DNA of 64,000 nt from Acaryochloris sp. CCMEE 5410 (GCF_000238775.2 NZ_AFEJ02000005.1:186001-250000), one strand, 5' to 3'. Shown: positions 1-7,710, numbered from the stretch's first letter. The notes: generated by a model from the sequence alone, not told the origin. A program made the numbers and translations.

Positions 1-261
1 TAAATCTCCTGGTGTAATTAACTCTTCTTCTTGGCGTAATTGATTGAGAGCATGGCAAAGCTTGTTTAATGTTTCTTCCGATAGCCTTGGCATACTTCTT
101 TTACGAAGGTTGGAAACGGCAGTAGAACTGACCTTCATTGTTTCAGCCAGCTCTTTAGGACGAATACCGTGCCTAGCCATAATTTCGTTTAAACGCCACC
201 GAATCAAAGTTTGAGCCACAGAACTGCCTGTCATGACTCTACAGCAAGTCATAGTCTTCAT
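1..261 (-). CDS. XRE-family helix-turn-helix regulator, partial
   Basis: The gene runs off the left edge, so only about 87 N-terminal residues are visible. The segment KELAETMKVSSTAVSNLRKR has the spacing of a lambda-repressor-type (HTH_XRE) DNA-binding helix-turn-helix, followed by a further helical stretch. In-frame ATG codons lie at 261, 252 and 234; none has a convincing ribosome-binding site, and the longest is used. It faces away from the small genes to its right. It probably binds DNA as a dimer; its targets are unknown. The family is clear, the function is not. Confidence 0.7.
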   Translation of the reverse strand, partial: MKTMTCCRVMTGSSVAQTLIRWRLNEIMARHGIRPKELAETMKVSSTAVSNLRKRSMPRLSEETLNKLCHALNQLRQEEELITPGDL

Positions 262-580
262 GATCTTTGGGCTTGAGGTTTAACAATCTAAGCTTAGCAT
301 AAATTTTTTTAATCTAGACCTTGATAATGTAAGCAAGAGATGCAATAATTTAAGTGTGAGTTAAAAACTCATTTCAACTAAATAAGTGAGTTCTACGAAG
401 TGCTGGTTACACTGCTGAATGCCGCAGAGACAAAACCGAGGTAACGCTGGATTACGGTCTGATGCCCTCGGTGGATGAATTACACAATTTGAAAATTTTC
501 CCTGAAAAGAGCCGCTGCCTTTCCCACCAAGAAAACTCAGCGGCTCTCCTTCTGCAAACCAATTACCAGAGGTAATACAG
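262..580. other. Intergenic stretch with one strong hairpin
   Basis: No gene is supported here. The region must hold the promoter of the leftward regulator and the leader of the gene at 581. The only clear structure is a 9-bp perfect inverted repeat, GAGCCGCTG at 509-517 and CAGCGGCTC at 538-546, with a 20-nt loop. Read on the minus strand its 3' arm is followed by TTTT, so it could terminate leftward transcription; on the plus strand it would be a leader stem 35 nt before the next start codon. Confidence 0.5.
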
Positions 581-874
581 ATGATTACTACATTAGCGCA
601 ACTTGAGAAACAGGTAGATGAGCAGATTACCGATCCTCTCTACCCTGAAGTGACCCTAGTCTGTGGTCAGGTCGAACATTGGCCCGGAGTCCGTGACGGT
701 GGTGAACTTGAGGAAATCTATTTCATTGTCAAAAACCGAGTCGGTTCATTAGGTGATCGGCTCAGAGCTTGGGTGCTGTCCGAGTACGGTCCTAGCTCCA
801 GGCTCGCAGACTGGCGAACGGTGCCAACATCCCGCCAGCTAAGAGCTGAGGCTGAATACGAAGACGAATTCTAA
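581..874 (+). CDS. Small acidic protein of unknown function
   Basis: A 97-residue acidic protein that I do not recognise. The start ATG is preceded by AGAGG at a reasonable distance. It is cytosolic by composition, with no membrane segment or signal peptide. It is the first of several small plus-strand genes, each separated by a short spacer containing a GC-rich hairpin; the next gene encodes a DUF3768 protein. The regular spacing and good ribosome-binding sites argue that it is expressed. Confidence 0.55.
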   Translation: MITTLAQLEKQVDEQITDPLYPEVTLVCGQVEHWPGVRDGGELEEIYFIVKNRVGSLGDRLRAWVLSEYGPSSRLADWRTVPTSRQLRAEAEYEDEF

Positions 875-887
875 CCCACCCACTACA

Positions 888-904
888 GGGGCACCTCTTG
901 CCCC
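888..904 (+). terminator. Short GC hairpin between small genes
   Basis: Perfect 6-bp stem GGGGCA / TGCCCC with a CCTCT loop, 14 nt after the preceding stop codon and 35 nt before the DUF3768 start. There is no T tract, so it may be an RNA-processing or stabilising stem rather than a factor-independent terminator. Confidence 0.4.
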
Positions 905-938
905 TGCCCCGTCTCAGGTAAGTTCAGAGGACAATCTT

Positions 939-1283
939 ATGACCACTACAGAAGCAACCCAAGCCCCCACTATCGCCCAACTCAATGACCGCTTTCGTCA
1001 AGGTGACCATACCCTAGGCCAGGTCTTCACCACTCAGCTTGTCCAGGCTCTCTCGTCAGTCGATCAACAGGAACTCTTTCGACTGGTCCGCACGTTCGAT
1101 GACTTCACCCCAGAAAATGACCCTTATGGAGAGCATGACTTTGGCAGTGTGGAGTTTCAAGACGAAAAGTACTTTTTCAAGATTGATTATTACGACAAAT
1201 CCTTGAAATACGGGTCAGAAGCTCCCCGTGATCCCAAGGTCACCACTAGGGTTCTGACGCTGATGCATTCAAGCGAATATTAG
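939..1283 (+). CDS. DUF3768 domain-containing protein
   Basis: 114 residues matching the DUF3768 pattern: an N-terminal IAQLNDRFRQG segment, then FDDFTPENDPYGEHDFG around residues 52-68, then FKIDYYD and SEAPRDPKVTTRVLTLM near the C-terminus. DUF3768 proteins are short and typical of plasmids and other accessory DNA; their biochemical role is not established as far as I know. The length is that of a complete single-domain member. Confidence 0.85.
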   Translation: MTTTEATQAPTIAQLNDRFRQGDHTLGQVFTTQLVQALSSVDQQELFRLVRTFDDFTPENDPYGEHDFGSVEFQDEKYFFKIDYYDKSLKYGSEAPRDPKVTTRVLTLMHSSEY

Positions 1284-1368
1284 CCTCGCATTCCTCCGCA
1301 CCCTGGCTTACGGGGTGAAGTGCTTTTCGTTTCTGATTGATACAATGATATTAACCAAGGAGCTTGCA

Positions 1369-1593
1369 ATGACAGCATCTGAACCTGATCGACTTGACCG
1401 CATAGAAAGTACTCTAGAGACTGTTCTAGAGACAATTCAAAAGCTTGATGCAGATCTTCGCTCCACTAATGAGCAAGTCAAGAAATGGGATGGTCGGCTC
1501 TGGGGTCTGACCCTAGCCCTGATCAGCACTGCTTGGGCTGGCATCATTGGTGCAACCGCTGTGGTGATTACCCGTTCCTTGACTGGTAGCTAA
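1369..1593 (+). CDS. Small coiled-coil membrane protein
   Basis: The ATG at 1369 is chosen because AAGGAG lies at 1357-1362; an in-frame start at 1315 would add 18 residues but lacks a good site. The 74-residue product has an N-terminal amphipathic heptad-rich region (RLDRIESTLETVLETIQKL) and then one membrane segment near residues 43-66. The topology resembles small single-span proteins encoded by phages and plasmids. No function is assignable. The T-tailed terminator at 1635-1662 follows. Confidence 0.6.
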   Translation: MTASEPDRLDRIESTLETVLETIQKLDADLRSTNEQVKKWDGRLWGLTLALISTAWAGIIGATAVVITRSLTGS

Positions 1594-1634
1594 CCCTTAT
1601 ATCCCTCATCTCTTTATTTCAATATCTGCTGAGG

Positions 1635-1662
1635 ACCCCGGCTGCTCCTGTCCGGGGTTTTT
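1635..1662 (+). terminator. Factor-independent terminator
   Basis: Perfect 7-bp stem ACCCCGG / CCGGGGT with a 10-nt loop, followed by a T run to 1662. It lies 42 nt downstream of the small membrane protein gene and is the best intrinsic terminator in the left part of the window. Confidence 0.8.
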
Positions 1663-1708
1663 CCTGCTGAAATATTGGCGGGATATGTCCAAGCCTTGCA
1701 ACCCAGTC

Positions 1709-1983
1709 AACACCCCCTCCCTCCCAAACCTTTCTCTTTCTTCTCTTTCTTTCCTCTTCTCCCCACGCCAACAGGCCCCTTGGTATCCCCGTCAAGGGCC
1801 TTCTTTAGGATTTCCGGAGGTATCCTTATGAAAATCCACGCTGCCAAAATCGAGGTCTGGAATGGCCGCTCCTTCCAGTTGATTGATTTCCAACAGGCCC
1901 AAACCCAGGAAAGCCTGGGGTCGGTCATCAGGGAGTACGTGGCTGCGATGGGGTTGCGGCTGGTGTATTGGAGTAAGGTTTGA
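1709..1983 (+). repeat. Duplicated microprotein module, copy 1
   Basis: This stretch and 2381-2650 are diverged copies of one module: a pyrimidine-rich CCTCCC/CTTTCTCTTT leader, a GGCCCCTTG / CAAGGGCC hairpin around 1771-1797, a ribosome-binding site and a roughly 50-codon gene. The coding parts are nearly identical at protein level, the leaders less so. Confidence 0.75.
1828..1983 (+). CDS. 51-residue microprotein, copy 1
   Basis: Starts at the ATG at 1828 with CGGAGG at 1815-1820. The product contains AKIEVWNGRSFQLIDFQQAQ and ends LRLVYWSKV. It shares about 45 of its last 47 residues with the product of the gene at 2501, and both are preceded by similar leader hairpins. It is small, soluble and without recognised motifs. 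Conservation of the paralogous pair at amino-acid level while their leaders diverge suggests selection on the protein. Confidence 0.65.
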   Translation: MKIHAAKIEVWNGRSFQLIDFQQAQTQESLGSVIREYVAAMGLRLVYWSKV

Positions 1984-2025
1984 GGCTGAGGTTGAGATAC
2001 AGCGGATATTCCAGGAGAATTCTGT

Positions 2026-2367
2026 ATGGATGTTTTAATCCTAGAAATACTCTCCATTCATCTCAAGGTTGGCGATGTCTTAGAGTTAGCTTTGATTGAC
2101 AAGAAGTTCGCAACGGAGCAAATGATCGAAATCCCTATTGCTTGCAAGCTGGTAAAAAAGGATGCAATCGTTGTTCACTTCTACCACCATGAATTGGACT
2201 TAGACTTCAATACGGTAGACATACACTCCAAAAATGACCATCGGTATCTGACCATTCATAGTCTGAAGATTGTTGATCCTGAGAAAGGATATCTAGTCAT
2301 TAATGAAGAGGGTGGAGCTGTTCGCTATCAAGTGGCATGGAAGAAAATATCGACTACTTACGAATAG
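2026..2367 (+). CDS. Hypothetical protein between the microprotein copies
   Basis: 113 residues, ATG at 2026 with AGGAG about nine bases upstream. The product is soluble and beta-rich, with alternating hydrophobic residues such as KIVDPEKGYLVINEEGG. I do not recognise the family. It sits between the two copies of the microprotein module, so it may have been part of the duplicated unit and lost from one copy, or be an insertion between them. Confidence 0.55.
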   Translation: MDVLILEILSIHLKVGDVLELALIDKKFATEQMIEIPIACKLVKKDAIVVHFYHHELDLDFNTVDIHSKNDHRYLTIHSLKIVDPEKGYLVINEEGGAVRYQVAWKKISTTYE

Positions 2368-2380
2368 AGTGAGCATCATA

Positions 2381-2650
2381 TCCTTTCCCACCCCTCCTCC
2401 CCCAAACCTTCTCTTTTATTTCTTATCTTTTTTAATGCAGCCCCCTGGTATCCCCCACCAAGGGGCCCTTTTCATGATGCCCAGAGGCAATCCCATAAAG
2501 ATGTACGTCGCCAAAATCGAAGTCTGGAATGGCCGCTCTTTCCAGTTGATTGATTTCCAGCAAGCCCAAACCCAGGAAAGCCTTGGGACGGTCATCAGAG
2601 AGTACGTTGCTGCGATGGGGTTGAGGTTGGTTTATTGGTGTAGGGTTTGA
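2381..2650 (+). repeat. Duplicated microprotein module, copy 2
   Basis: Second copy of the module at 1709-1983. The pyrimidine leader and the CCCCCTGG / CCAAGGGG hairpin are recognisable before a second near-identical microprotein gene at 2501. Confidence 0.75.
2501..2650 (+). CDS. 49-residue microprotein, copy 2
   Basis: Paralog of the gene at 1828. The codon corresponding to the copy 1 start is ATA here, and the third codon has become ATG, so this copy must start two codons later, at 2501. The body is otherwise almost unchanged and ends LRLVYWCRV. CAGAGG at 2482-2487 is the likely ribosome-binding site, somewhat distant because of the start shift. Whether it is translated as efficiently as copy 1 is uncertain. 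Confidence 0.6.
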   Translation: MYVAKIEVWNGRSFQLIDFQQAQTQESLGTVIREYVAAMGLRLVYWCRV

Positions 2651-2732
2651 AGCGGAGATTATTAATGAGGCCGAGATTGCTACTCACCTGTCTTCAATCA
2701 TCCGTAATCTGCAAAATGTTTTATACCGGGTG

Positions 2733-3086
2733 CTAAGTCATTTTCAAAAGAATGCCGAGAGCTTCTTCAAAAGAATGTCGAGCGTGAACATCATATTCAC
2801 TCAATCGCTGCCCGAGTTCGTAGCAAGAACAGGTAGTCATTGCAAAGACTCTGCCATTTGCTGTTGTCTTGAAGCATTGCAGCGAATCGGTCACAAATCT
2901 TTGACCATTGACAAAATTAGGATGATTATTGATAACCCCAGAGATGACAACTGTGTTGCCAATTTTTAATTCAATCCAATCATCTAGCTTGAGTATTTGA
3001 CCACCTTGCTGTGTCTGTAGGCTTTTGGGTTGATGAGATAAGCCTGTGACATCTTCCATGGTTTCGTTTACCCCGGATTGATACAC
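2733..3086 (-). CDS. Hypothetical protein
   Basis: Up to 117 residues on the minus strand. A GTG at 3086 gives the longest form; an ATG at 3059 gives 108 residues and neither has a strong ribosome-binding site. The central part (KLDDWIELKIGNTVVISGVI) reads like a small beta-barrel, and the C-terminal YDVHARHSFEEALGIL like a helix. It is convergent with the small genes to the left. No family is recognised; reading-frame length and composition support a real gene. Confidence 0.5.
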   Translation of the reverse strand: MYQSGVNETMEDVTGLSHQPKSLQTQQGGQILKLDDWIELKIGNTVVISGVINNHPNFVNGQRFVTDSLQCFKTTANGRVFAMTTCSCYELGQRLSEYDVHARHSFEEALGILLKMT

Positions 3087-3406
3087 ACTTTTACTCTAGC
3101 TAGAGCAATAGAAGTTCGTCTTGCGTAATCTCACGGTATTTTCCTAAAGGGAAAAAAGAAACATTTCTCATCTGTCAAAAGCTTATTTCCAGCATCTGAG
3201 ACCATCCTTGCTCAGGTCCGATAGTCTTCTGTTCCTGGAGACCACCCGATTCTGGCGGATGCGATCACTGGCGGTTCATTTGCAATCGCATCCACCTACA
3301 AGCTAGCTCAAATCATTTCCCTTACTTCACACCTATTAATTGATTTCACACCTATTAATTCCCCTGGCTGATTCGCTGGGGGTTTCGCATATCTGGAGAA
3401 AAACCT
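3087..3406. other. Intergenic region with a 16-bp direct repeat
   Basis: No gene is supported. TTCACACCTATTAATT occurs at 3326-3341 and again at 3345-3360, in tandem with a 19-bp period. It is followed at 3361-3382 by a CCCC...GGGG hairpin ending in TTT, just before the ribosome-binding site of the gene at 3407. The repeats could be an operator or short iterons. Confidence 0.5.
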
Positions 3407-3646
3407 ATGACCACTACTACCCTACCGACTTTGCCTCCTGTACCAGCTCCCCATCCAGAGAATGCCTGGTGTCAATTATCGATTGATCAAGCAATTGCAT
3501 TTGCCAGTGCTGGACAACTGGACCCGGCAATCTTGATCTGGGGGTTCTCTCCCCAAGTGTTATCGGTGATTCCTCCTGATCTGCTGGCTGCTGCCAATGA
3601 GAGCTTGCCAGGGCTGATGGACGTATTAGAAGGAGCAGAGCAATGA
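3407..3646 (+). CDS. Small protein, first gene of a coupled three-gene operon
   Basis: 79 residues, with GGAG close before the ATG. It is proline-rich at the N-terminus (LPTLPPVPAPHPENAW) and helical afterwards. Its stop codon overlaps the ATG at 3643 of the next gene (ATGA), so the two are translationally coupled. The downstream gene is broken by nested insertion sequences. The family is unknown. Confidence 0.6.
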   Translation: MTTTTLPTLPPVPAPHPENAWCQLSIDQAIAFASAGQLDPAILIWGFSPQVLSVIPPDLLAAANESLPGLMDVLEGAEQ

Positions 3647-3748
3647 CACAAATACTAACTGCTAAGGTCAAATTTCCCGCTAAAGAATGGGATACCCAGC
3701 ATGGGCCAAGACTCAATGCAAAAATCACACTCCCTGATGGAGAAGATA
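3643..3748 (+). pseudogene. 5' part of a gene split by nested IS elements
   Basis: First 35 codons of a gene whose remainder is at 6198-6538. Removing the insertion and one copy of the 9-bp target duplication GAGAAGATA rejoins the frame exactly (GED then IKIWGNPDD) to give a 148-residue protein. The N-terminal part (residues 5-65, with KVKFPAKEW, NAKITLPDGED and KGKYSLVE) looks like a small beta-barrel of the OB type. In the present sequence translation would run into the IS and stop after 11 foreign codons. Confidence 0.8.
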
Positions 3749-3803
3749 GGCTTTGTTGCATGAATCGCGTAAAGGCTAGATGAATTGCCTCTGCTCGTTA
3801 TTC

Positions 3804-4345
3804 TTAAGCTTCAACCCAAACAGTCTCGGGTTTGGCGATCTGAATCATTCGATTGAGTGCCGCACACTGCAGGAGTAACTCAGTGGCTTGATTATCAAAG
3901 TTACGGGAACGTACCTGACCCCCAAAGATAGTTTTGAAGCGAAACATCGTCGTTTCAGCTAGAGACCGCCGGTGATAGCGGGCTTGTTTTTTCCACCTCT
4001 TTCGTCCCTGTGTTCGGATGGCTCTGAGATTTTGATCTCGTGGATGGGGTGGAGCATTGCAGTTTCCATGTTGCCAAATTTTGGCATTCTTCCTTGGGGG
4101 AATTGCAGCTGTGGCATTGCGCTCAATGAGGACATCATAGCAATGACTTTGGTCATAGGCTCCATCCGCAGAGACCTGTTCAATCTCATCGTCGATGCCT
4201 TCAAGGAGATCTTCAAACACTTCACCATCCTGAACGTCATTGGTTGTCACGACACCCGTGAGAATTTCTCCAGTGGACTCATCAACACTCAAGTGAAGTT
4301 TACGCCACGTCCGACGTTTGCTCACACCATGTTGCCTGGTTTTCC
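3804..4345 (-). pseudogene. IS5-family transposase, C-terminal part
   Basis: C-terminal part of the outer DDE transposase. Visible features are SKRRTWRKLHLSVDE, the second catalytic aspartate in SADGAYD, and the glutamate in YHRRSLAETTMFRFK. It joins in frame to the part at 5719-6114 through the shared GGTTTTCC, restoring GEGEWKTRQHGVSKRR and a 309-residue protein. Only the inner insertion disrupts it; no other lesion is seen. Confidence 0.9.
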
Positions 4346-5718
4346 GTTAGTGTCCTGATTTATTCGCCATGGGCTGAGATAGCTGAAATGCTTTGATAAT
4401 AGAGAATTCAGAGCACTCCTTTATGAACATTGCCCAACGCGAGCAGCAGATTATCCGCATCCAATCTCAAAGTTCCTATGCTTCTATTAACGAAGCCCTA
4501 GAATCAACCCTTCGTCTTGAAGCTAACCGAGTCACCCAGATTGCAGTAGAGTCAGCTCTAGACGAAGAAGTTCAAGCTTATCTATCAGAGATTCAAGGGG
4601 ATCGACCTCGACGTTCAGGCTACTATCAACGGATCCTTGATACCCAGTACGGCAGGATTACTCAGCTGTCCGTTCCCAAACTACGGAAAGGGAATGCAGG
4701 CCGAGAGTGGCAGATTTTAGAGCGTTACCAACGAGCCCTTGGCAGCCTGCTAGAGTTTTGCCTAGGCCTGTATGTCATGGGCTTATCGCTTCGAGATCTG
4801 CAAGAAGCTCTCTATGAGATCCTGGGTGCAGTCTTATCCGTGAATGCCATTAACCGGATTACACTTAAAGCCCAGAAGCAGATGCTCCAAAGTCGTCAGA
4901 CTCGTCTTGAGAAAACCCCTTTTATTTGATTGTTGATGGGGTTTGGGCGAGTGTTCAATGTGCGTCTGAAGACTTTTGGAAGACCAAGCTGGGCATATTC
5001 GGAAACTACGCCGTGCGGAAGACAGAGTCATCTTAGTGGCCATGGCGATATGGCCAAATGGGACACAAACTGTTCTCCATTATGAAATTGCTGTCCAAGA
5101 ATCTGAGGCAGCTTGGCTACTGTTCTTTGAGCACCTACGGCAACGAGGATTGCAAACCCATTTGGTGAAGCTGATTGTGAGTGATGGCACCACTGGGCTA
5201 CCTAAGGTAATTCGCGCTCTGTTTCCCCTCGCGCAACATCAACGGTGCATTACCCATAAGGTTCGAGCGATGCTCCGGCATTTGGGCTATGAGCAATTGC
5301 CACACCTGGATGCTCAAGGACAAGAACTGTCCCACTCTGAAGCCAAGAAGCTGCGGTATTCACAAATTAAACACGATGCCTATGCTATCTATAAAGCGCC
5401 AGACTGGGAAGAAGCTATTGTTGCGTTGCTCGTGTTTGCACAGAAATGGACAGACCTTGAACCCGATGCGGTCAGAACCTTTACCAAAGATTTTGCCCTG
5501 ACCTTGAGTTTCTATGATTATGATGAGTCCATTCATTCGCTGATTCGTACTTCCAATGCGCTAGAACGGTTGTTCCGAGAATTCCGAACCAAAGCTGATG
5601 AGATTGGTGCTTTCCCCAATGAGGAGAGCTGTTTAGCGATTTTCTTCCTCGTCTCACGCAGAGATCATGCCAAGCATGATCGTCTCAATAACCATGGCGA
5701 ATAAATCGGGACACTAAC
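4346..5718 (+). mobile_element. IS256-family element inserted in the IS5-family transposase
   Basis: 1373-bp element bounded by 27-bp inverted repeats that begin GTTAGTGTCC and end GGGACACTAAC, with one mismatch. The target duplication GGTTTTCC is at 4338-4345 and 5719-5726; 8 bp is typical of IS256. Its mutator-type transposase gene has two frameshifts, so the element is probably no longer autonomous. Confidence 0.93.
4423..5704 (+). pseudogene. IS256-family (mutator-type) transposase, frameshifted
   Basis: The N-terminal part begins MNIAQREQQ at 4423. The first frame stops at about 4929, a second frame carries LIVDGVWASVQCASEDFW, and the third, from about 4976, carries GHIRKLRRAEDRVILVAMAIWPNG through to TSNALERLFREFRTKADEIGAFPNEESCLAIF. 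The family signature segments are therefore all present but in three frames, needing shifts near 4920 and 4978. A short programmed shift is unlikely because two are required. Confidence 0.88.
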
Positions 5719-6114
5719 GGTTTTCCACTCTCCTTCACCATAGACTTTGACCCCTGTGCTATCGATAACGACGTGAATGGCACCTTGCTTAGGTATAACG
5801 GGCAATGAAATCGATAGCTGACCTTTGCGTCGAGAGACGGTGCTGTGGTCACAAACGGGAAGCTCAATTCCCATCAACTCAAACAATGAATTTAGAAATC
5901 CTTCGGTTTGACGCCCTGCTAACCCATAGATACATTTGACGGTCTCGAAGGTGGAGATTGCTGTATCGCTATAGGTCAGAGAGGCCCCCCGCTTTTGACT
6001 CGGTGTGGTTTCTAGCCAATGAACGATAGCTGATTGTTCGAGCCAGAAGGTTATACTTCCCCGCTGTTTGAGACCAGCGTTATACTCGGACCAGTTGCGG
6101 ATTCGGTAACTCAT
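5719..6114 (-). pseudogene. IS5-family transposase, N-terminal part
   Basis: Starts at the ATG at 6114 and carries the first catalytic aspartate in VVIDSTGVKVYGEGEW. The frame is cut within the duplicated GGTTTTCC by the IS256-like element; after that the ORF runs into foreign sequence. The C-terminal part is at 3804-4345. Confidence 0.9.
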
Positions 6115-6197
6115 GGGCTAGCGGTTTTTGGTGGTACATAAACTCTAGCCCACGCCTGATCCGCAACACCTATTCATGCAACAACGCCGAGAAGATA

Positions 6198-6538
6198 TAA
6201 AGATTTGGGGTAATCCCGATGATGCAGCCTTGAAAGCTCTCCGCAAAGGTCAACCTGTTCAGGTCGCTAAGGATGCCAAAGGCAAGTACAGCCTGGTCGA
6301 GCAAGCCCCGGCTCCAGGTCAGTCCCCAGTGGTCGAGGCACCTCCTCTGGATACTGGGGAGTTGGAAGGAGAAGTGAAAAGTGCGATCGCAAGTTACATC
6401 ACGAGTCGGGCTGATCTTTATGCGTTCTGTTTCAAACAGGCATCCAGAGCGCTAGGGGAGTCTGGAGTGAGTGAAGAAACGCTCAAATGTGCGGCTAGCA
6501 CCTTGTTCATCTCTGCTCAGAAAAAGTTTGGAATATGA
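6198..6538 (+). pseudogene. 3' part of the gene split by nested IS elements
   Basis: Continues the gene begun at 3643. It encodes the end of the beta-rich domain (IKIWGNPDDAALKALRKGQP), a proline-rich linker, and a C-terminal helical domain (AIASYITSRADLYAFCFKQA). The two-part layout resembles small plasmid or phage single-stranded-DNA-binding proteins; that is inference. Its stop overlaps the ATG at 6535. A start inside the IS end at 6176 could in principle still drive expression of a truncated product. Confidence 0.75.
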
Positions 6539-6759
6539 ATCCGACCATCGACTGGCAAGCACTGAAAACCCTGACGGAATATTGCCGGGAGGATATCAAG
6601 GGCTTCTGCGAGGATGAGGGATTCTCGGTTTACCCTGGTCGCCTTCATCCTTTCCAAGCTCTGTTTCTCCGCAATCTCCTGTTGTGCAACTGGTCGGTAC
6701 GCGAGGGGTATTTTGCTTATTACTGGCAGGCTCAGCAAGCTTTCGAATCTACCGGATGA
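6535..6759 (+). CDS. Small protein, third gene of the coupled operon
   Basis: 74 residues beginning MNPTIDWQALKTLTEYC. The start overlaps the previous stop (ATGA), as in the first gene pair. The frame ends ESTG at 6759, but the adjacent frame continues PDDVSDCQLAKSWMAWCEG to a stop at 6820, which reads like a natural C-terminus; a one-base frameshift near 6745-6760 is therefore possible. Aromatic, cysteine-containing, no recognised family. Confidence 0.55.
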   Translation: MNPTIDWQALKTLTEYCREDIKGFCEDEGFSVYPGRLHPFQALFLRNLLLCNWSVREGYFAYYWQAQQAFESTG

Positions 6760-6823
6760 TGTCAGTGATTGCCAGTTGGCGAAATCTTGGATGGCCTGGT
6801 GTGAGGGGAGCTTGAAATAAAAA

Positions 6824-7386
6824 ACAGCTTCGGTAAGGAGAAGCTGTCGAGATCCACTTTTTTGGTGAAGCGATGGAATTATCTATTCTCACCCTTCTAT
6901 TAGTGAGGATGCCCCAATTGAAGCAAAGGATGACAAATTGGCATGGGAAAGGGCGACCTGGAGTATATTAGATCGCCCTCAAATGATTGCTGTTCATACA
7001 ATCCCCAAGAAATCTAACATAGCCTGAAGTCTTCAAGCATCTTCAATAAAAAAAGGTAGCTAATCCAGAAAGCTACCTTTAGATAACTGATGAAATATAG
7101 TGCCCTTAGTATTCCCACTCTGAAAGCATTCCCGACATCCCAAGTCATAGAGCTACTGAGATATTTCTTGAAAAAAGGCGACTCTCATGCCTGAAAACCG
7201 CCTTTGACTATGAAATTCAGATGTTTCTCTCTCAAGGAACAACATAGCATGGTGCGCTCCCCTGGCCTGCCACGGCGATGTCATTAAGTCTTTTCTGGAG
7301 TGGAAGCACGAAGAAGCTTGCAGCTAGGGCTGTCTTGAATCAATTGAATTAATAAAGAGGCGATTCCAGCTAGTAAGAATCGCCTC
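6824..7386. other. Array of five hairpins in a gene-free stretch
   Basis: No gene is seen from 6820 to 7425. Five inverted repeats are spaced 70-150 nt apart: 6824-6831/6840-6847 (8 bp), 6950-6956/6973-6979 (7 bp), 7052-7061/7071-7080 (10 bp), 7174-7180/7199-7205 (7 bp) and 7357-7366/7377-7386 (10 bp). Four of them follow an A-rich tract on the plus strand, so on the minus strand four look like T-tailed intrinsic terminators. Three share AGGCGA or GGGCGA in the left arm. They could end a series of short minus-strand RNAs, or be leader stems for the gene at 7426. Confidence 0.6.
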
Positions 7387-7425
7387 AGTCGAAGTTAGAA
7401 ATTTTCTATCTAGGAGAAATCTATC

Positions 7426-7710
7426 ATGTTTACCCGTAATGTGCGGCGACTCTATCAGCCGTCCGTTAAACGATGCTGCGATTGTCACGAGTATAAAGTG
7501 GCGATTGCCTACCAAATCATTCCCTTGCATCGTACTGGTGGCAACCACATCTGGTGGCTATGCCGGGACTGTGGGGCATCACGAGGAATCCTTCCCACCC
7601 CAGAGTTGACTAGGAGATTGCAGCGACTGGAAGAAAAGGAACGCTCCGAGCAACGAGCAAAAGTTGTAACCCTTACCCCTCGCACTGCCGCTCTCTCCTC
7701 AAGGGCGTAA
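7426..7710 (+). CDS. Small zinc-ribbon-like protein
   Basis: 94 residues, AGGAGA before the ATG. CDCHEYK near residue 18 and WWLCRDCG near residue 43 give two CxxC pairs spaced as in a zinc ribbon. The remaining C-terminus is a charged helix (RRLQRLEEKERSEQRAK). Zinc binding is likely; binding to nucleic acid is plausible but unproven. A 10-bp hairpin lies 40 nt upstream of the start. Confidence 0.65.
   Translation: MFTRNVRRLYQPSVKRCCDCHEYKVAIAYQIIPLHRTGGNHIWWLCRDCGASRGILPTPELTRRLQRLEEKERSEQRAKVVTLTPRTAALSSRA

Larger units (their letters stand above)
3749..6188 (-). mobile_element. IS5-family (IS903-like) element interrupted by an IS256-like element
   Basis: The left end GGCTTTGTTGCATGAAT and right end ATTCATGCAACAACGCC are inverted repeats of the IS903 subgroup type. 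The 9-bp target duplication GAGAAGATA lies at 3740-3748 and 6189-6197; 9 bp is usual for IS903. Without the inner insertion and its duplication the element is 1059 bp, the normal IS903 size. It carries one transposase gene on the minus strand, split by the inner element. Confidence 0.93.

Noticed and set aside
4423-5704. Programmed frameshift in the IS256-like transposase
   Set aside because: Two separate shifts are needed with no slippery heptamer at either point.
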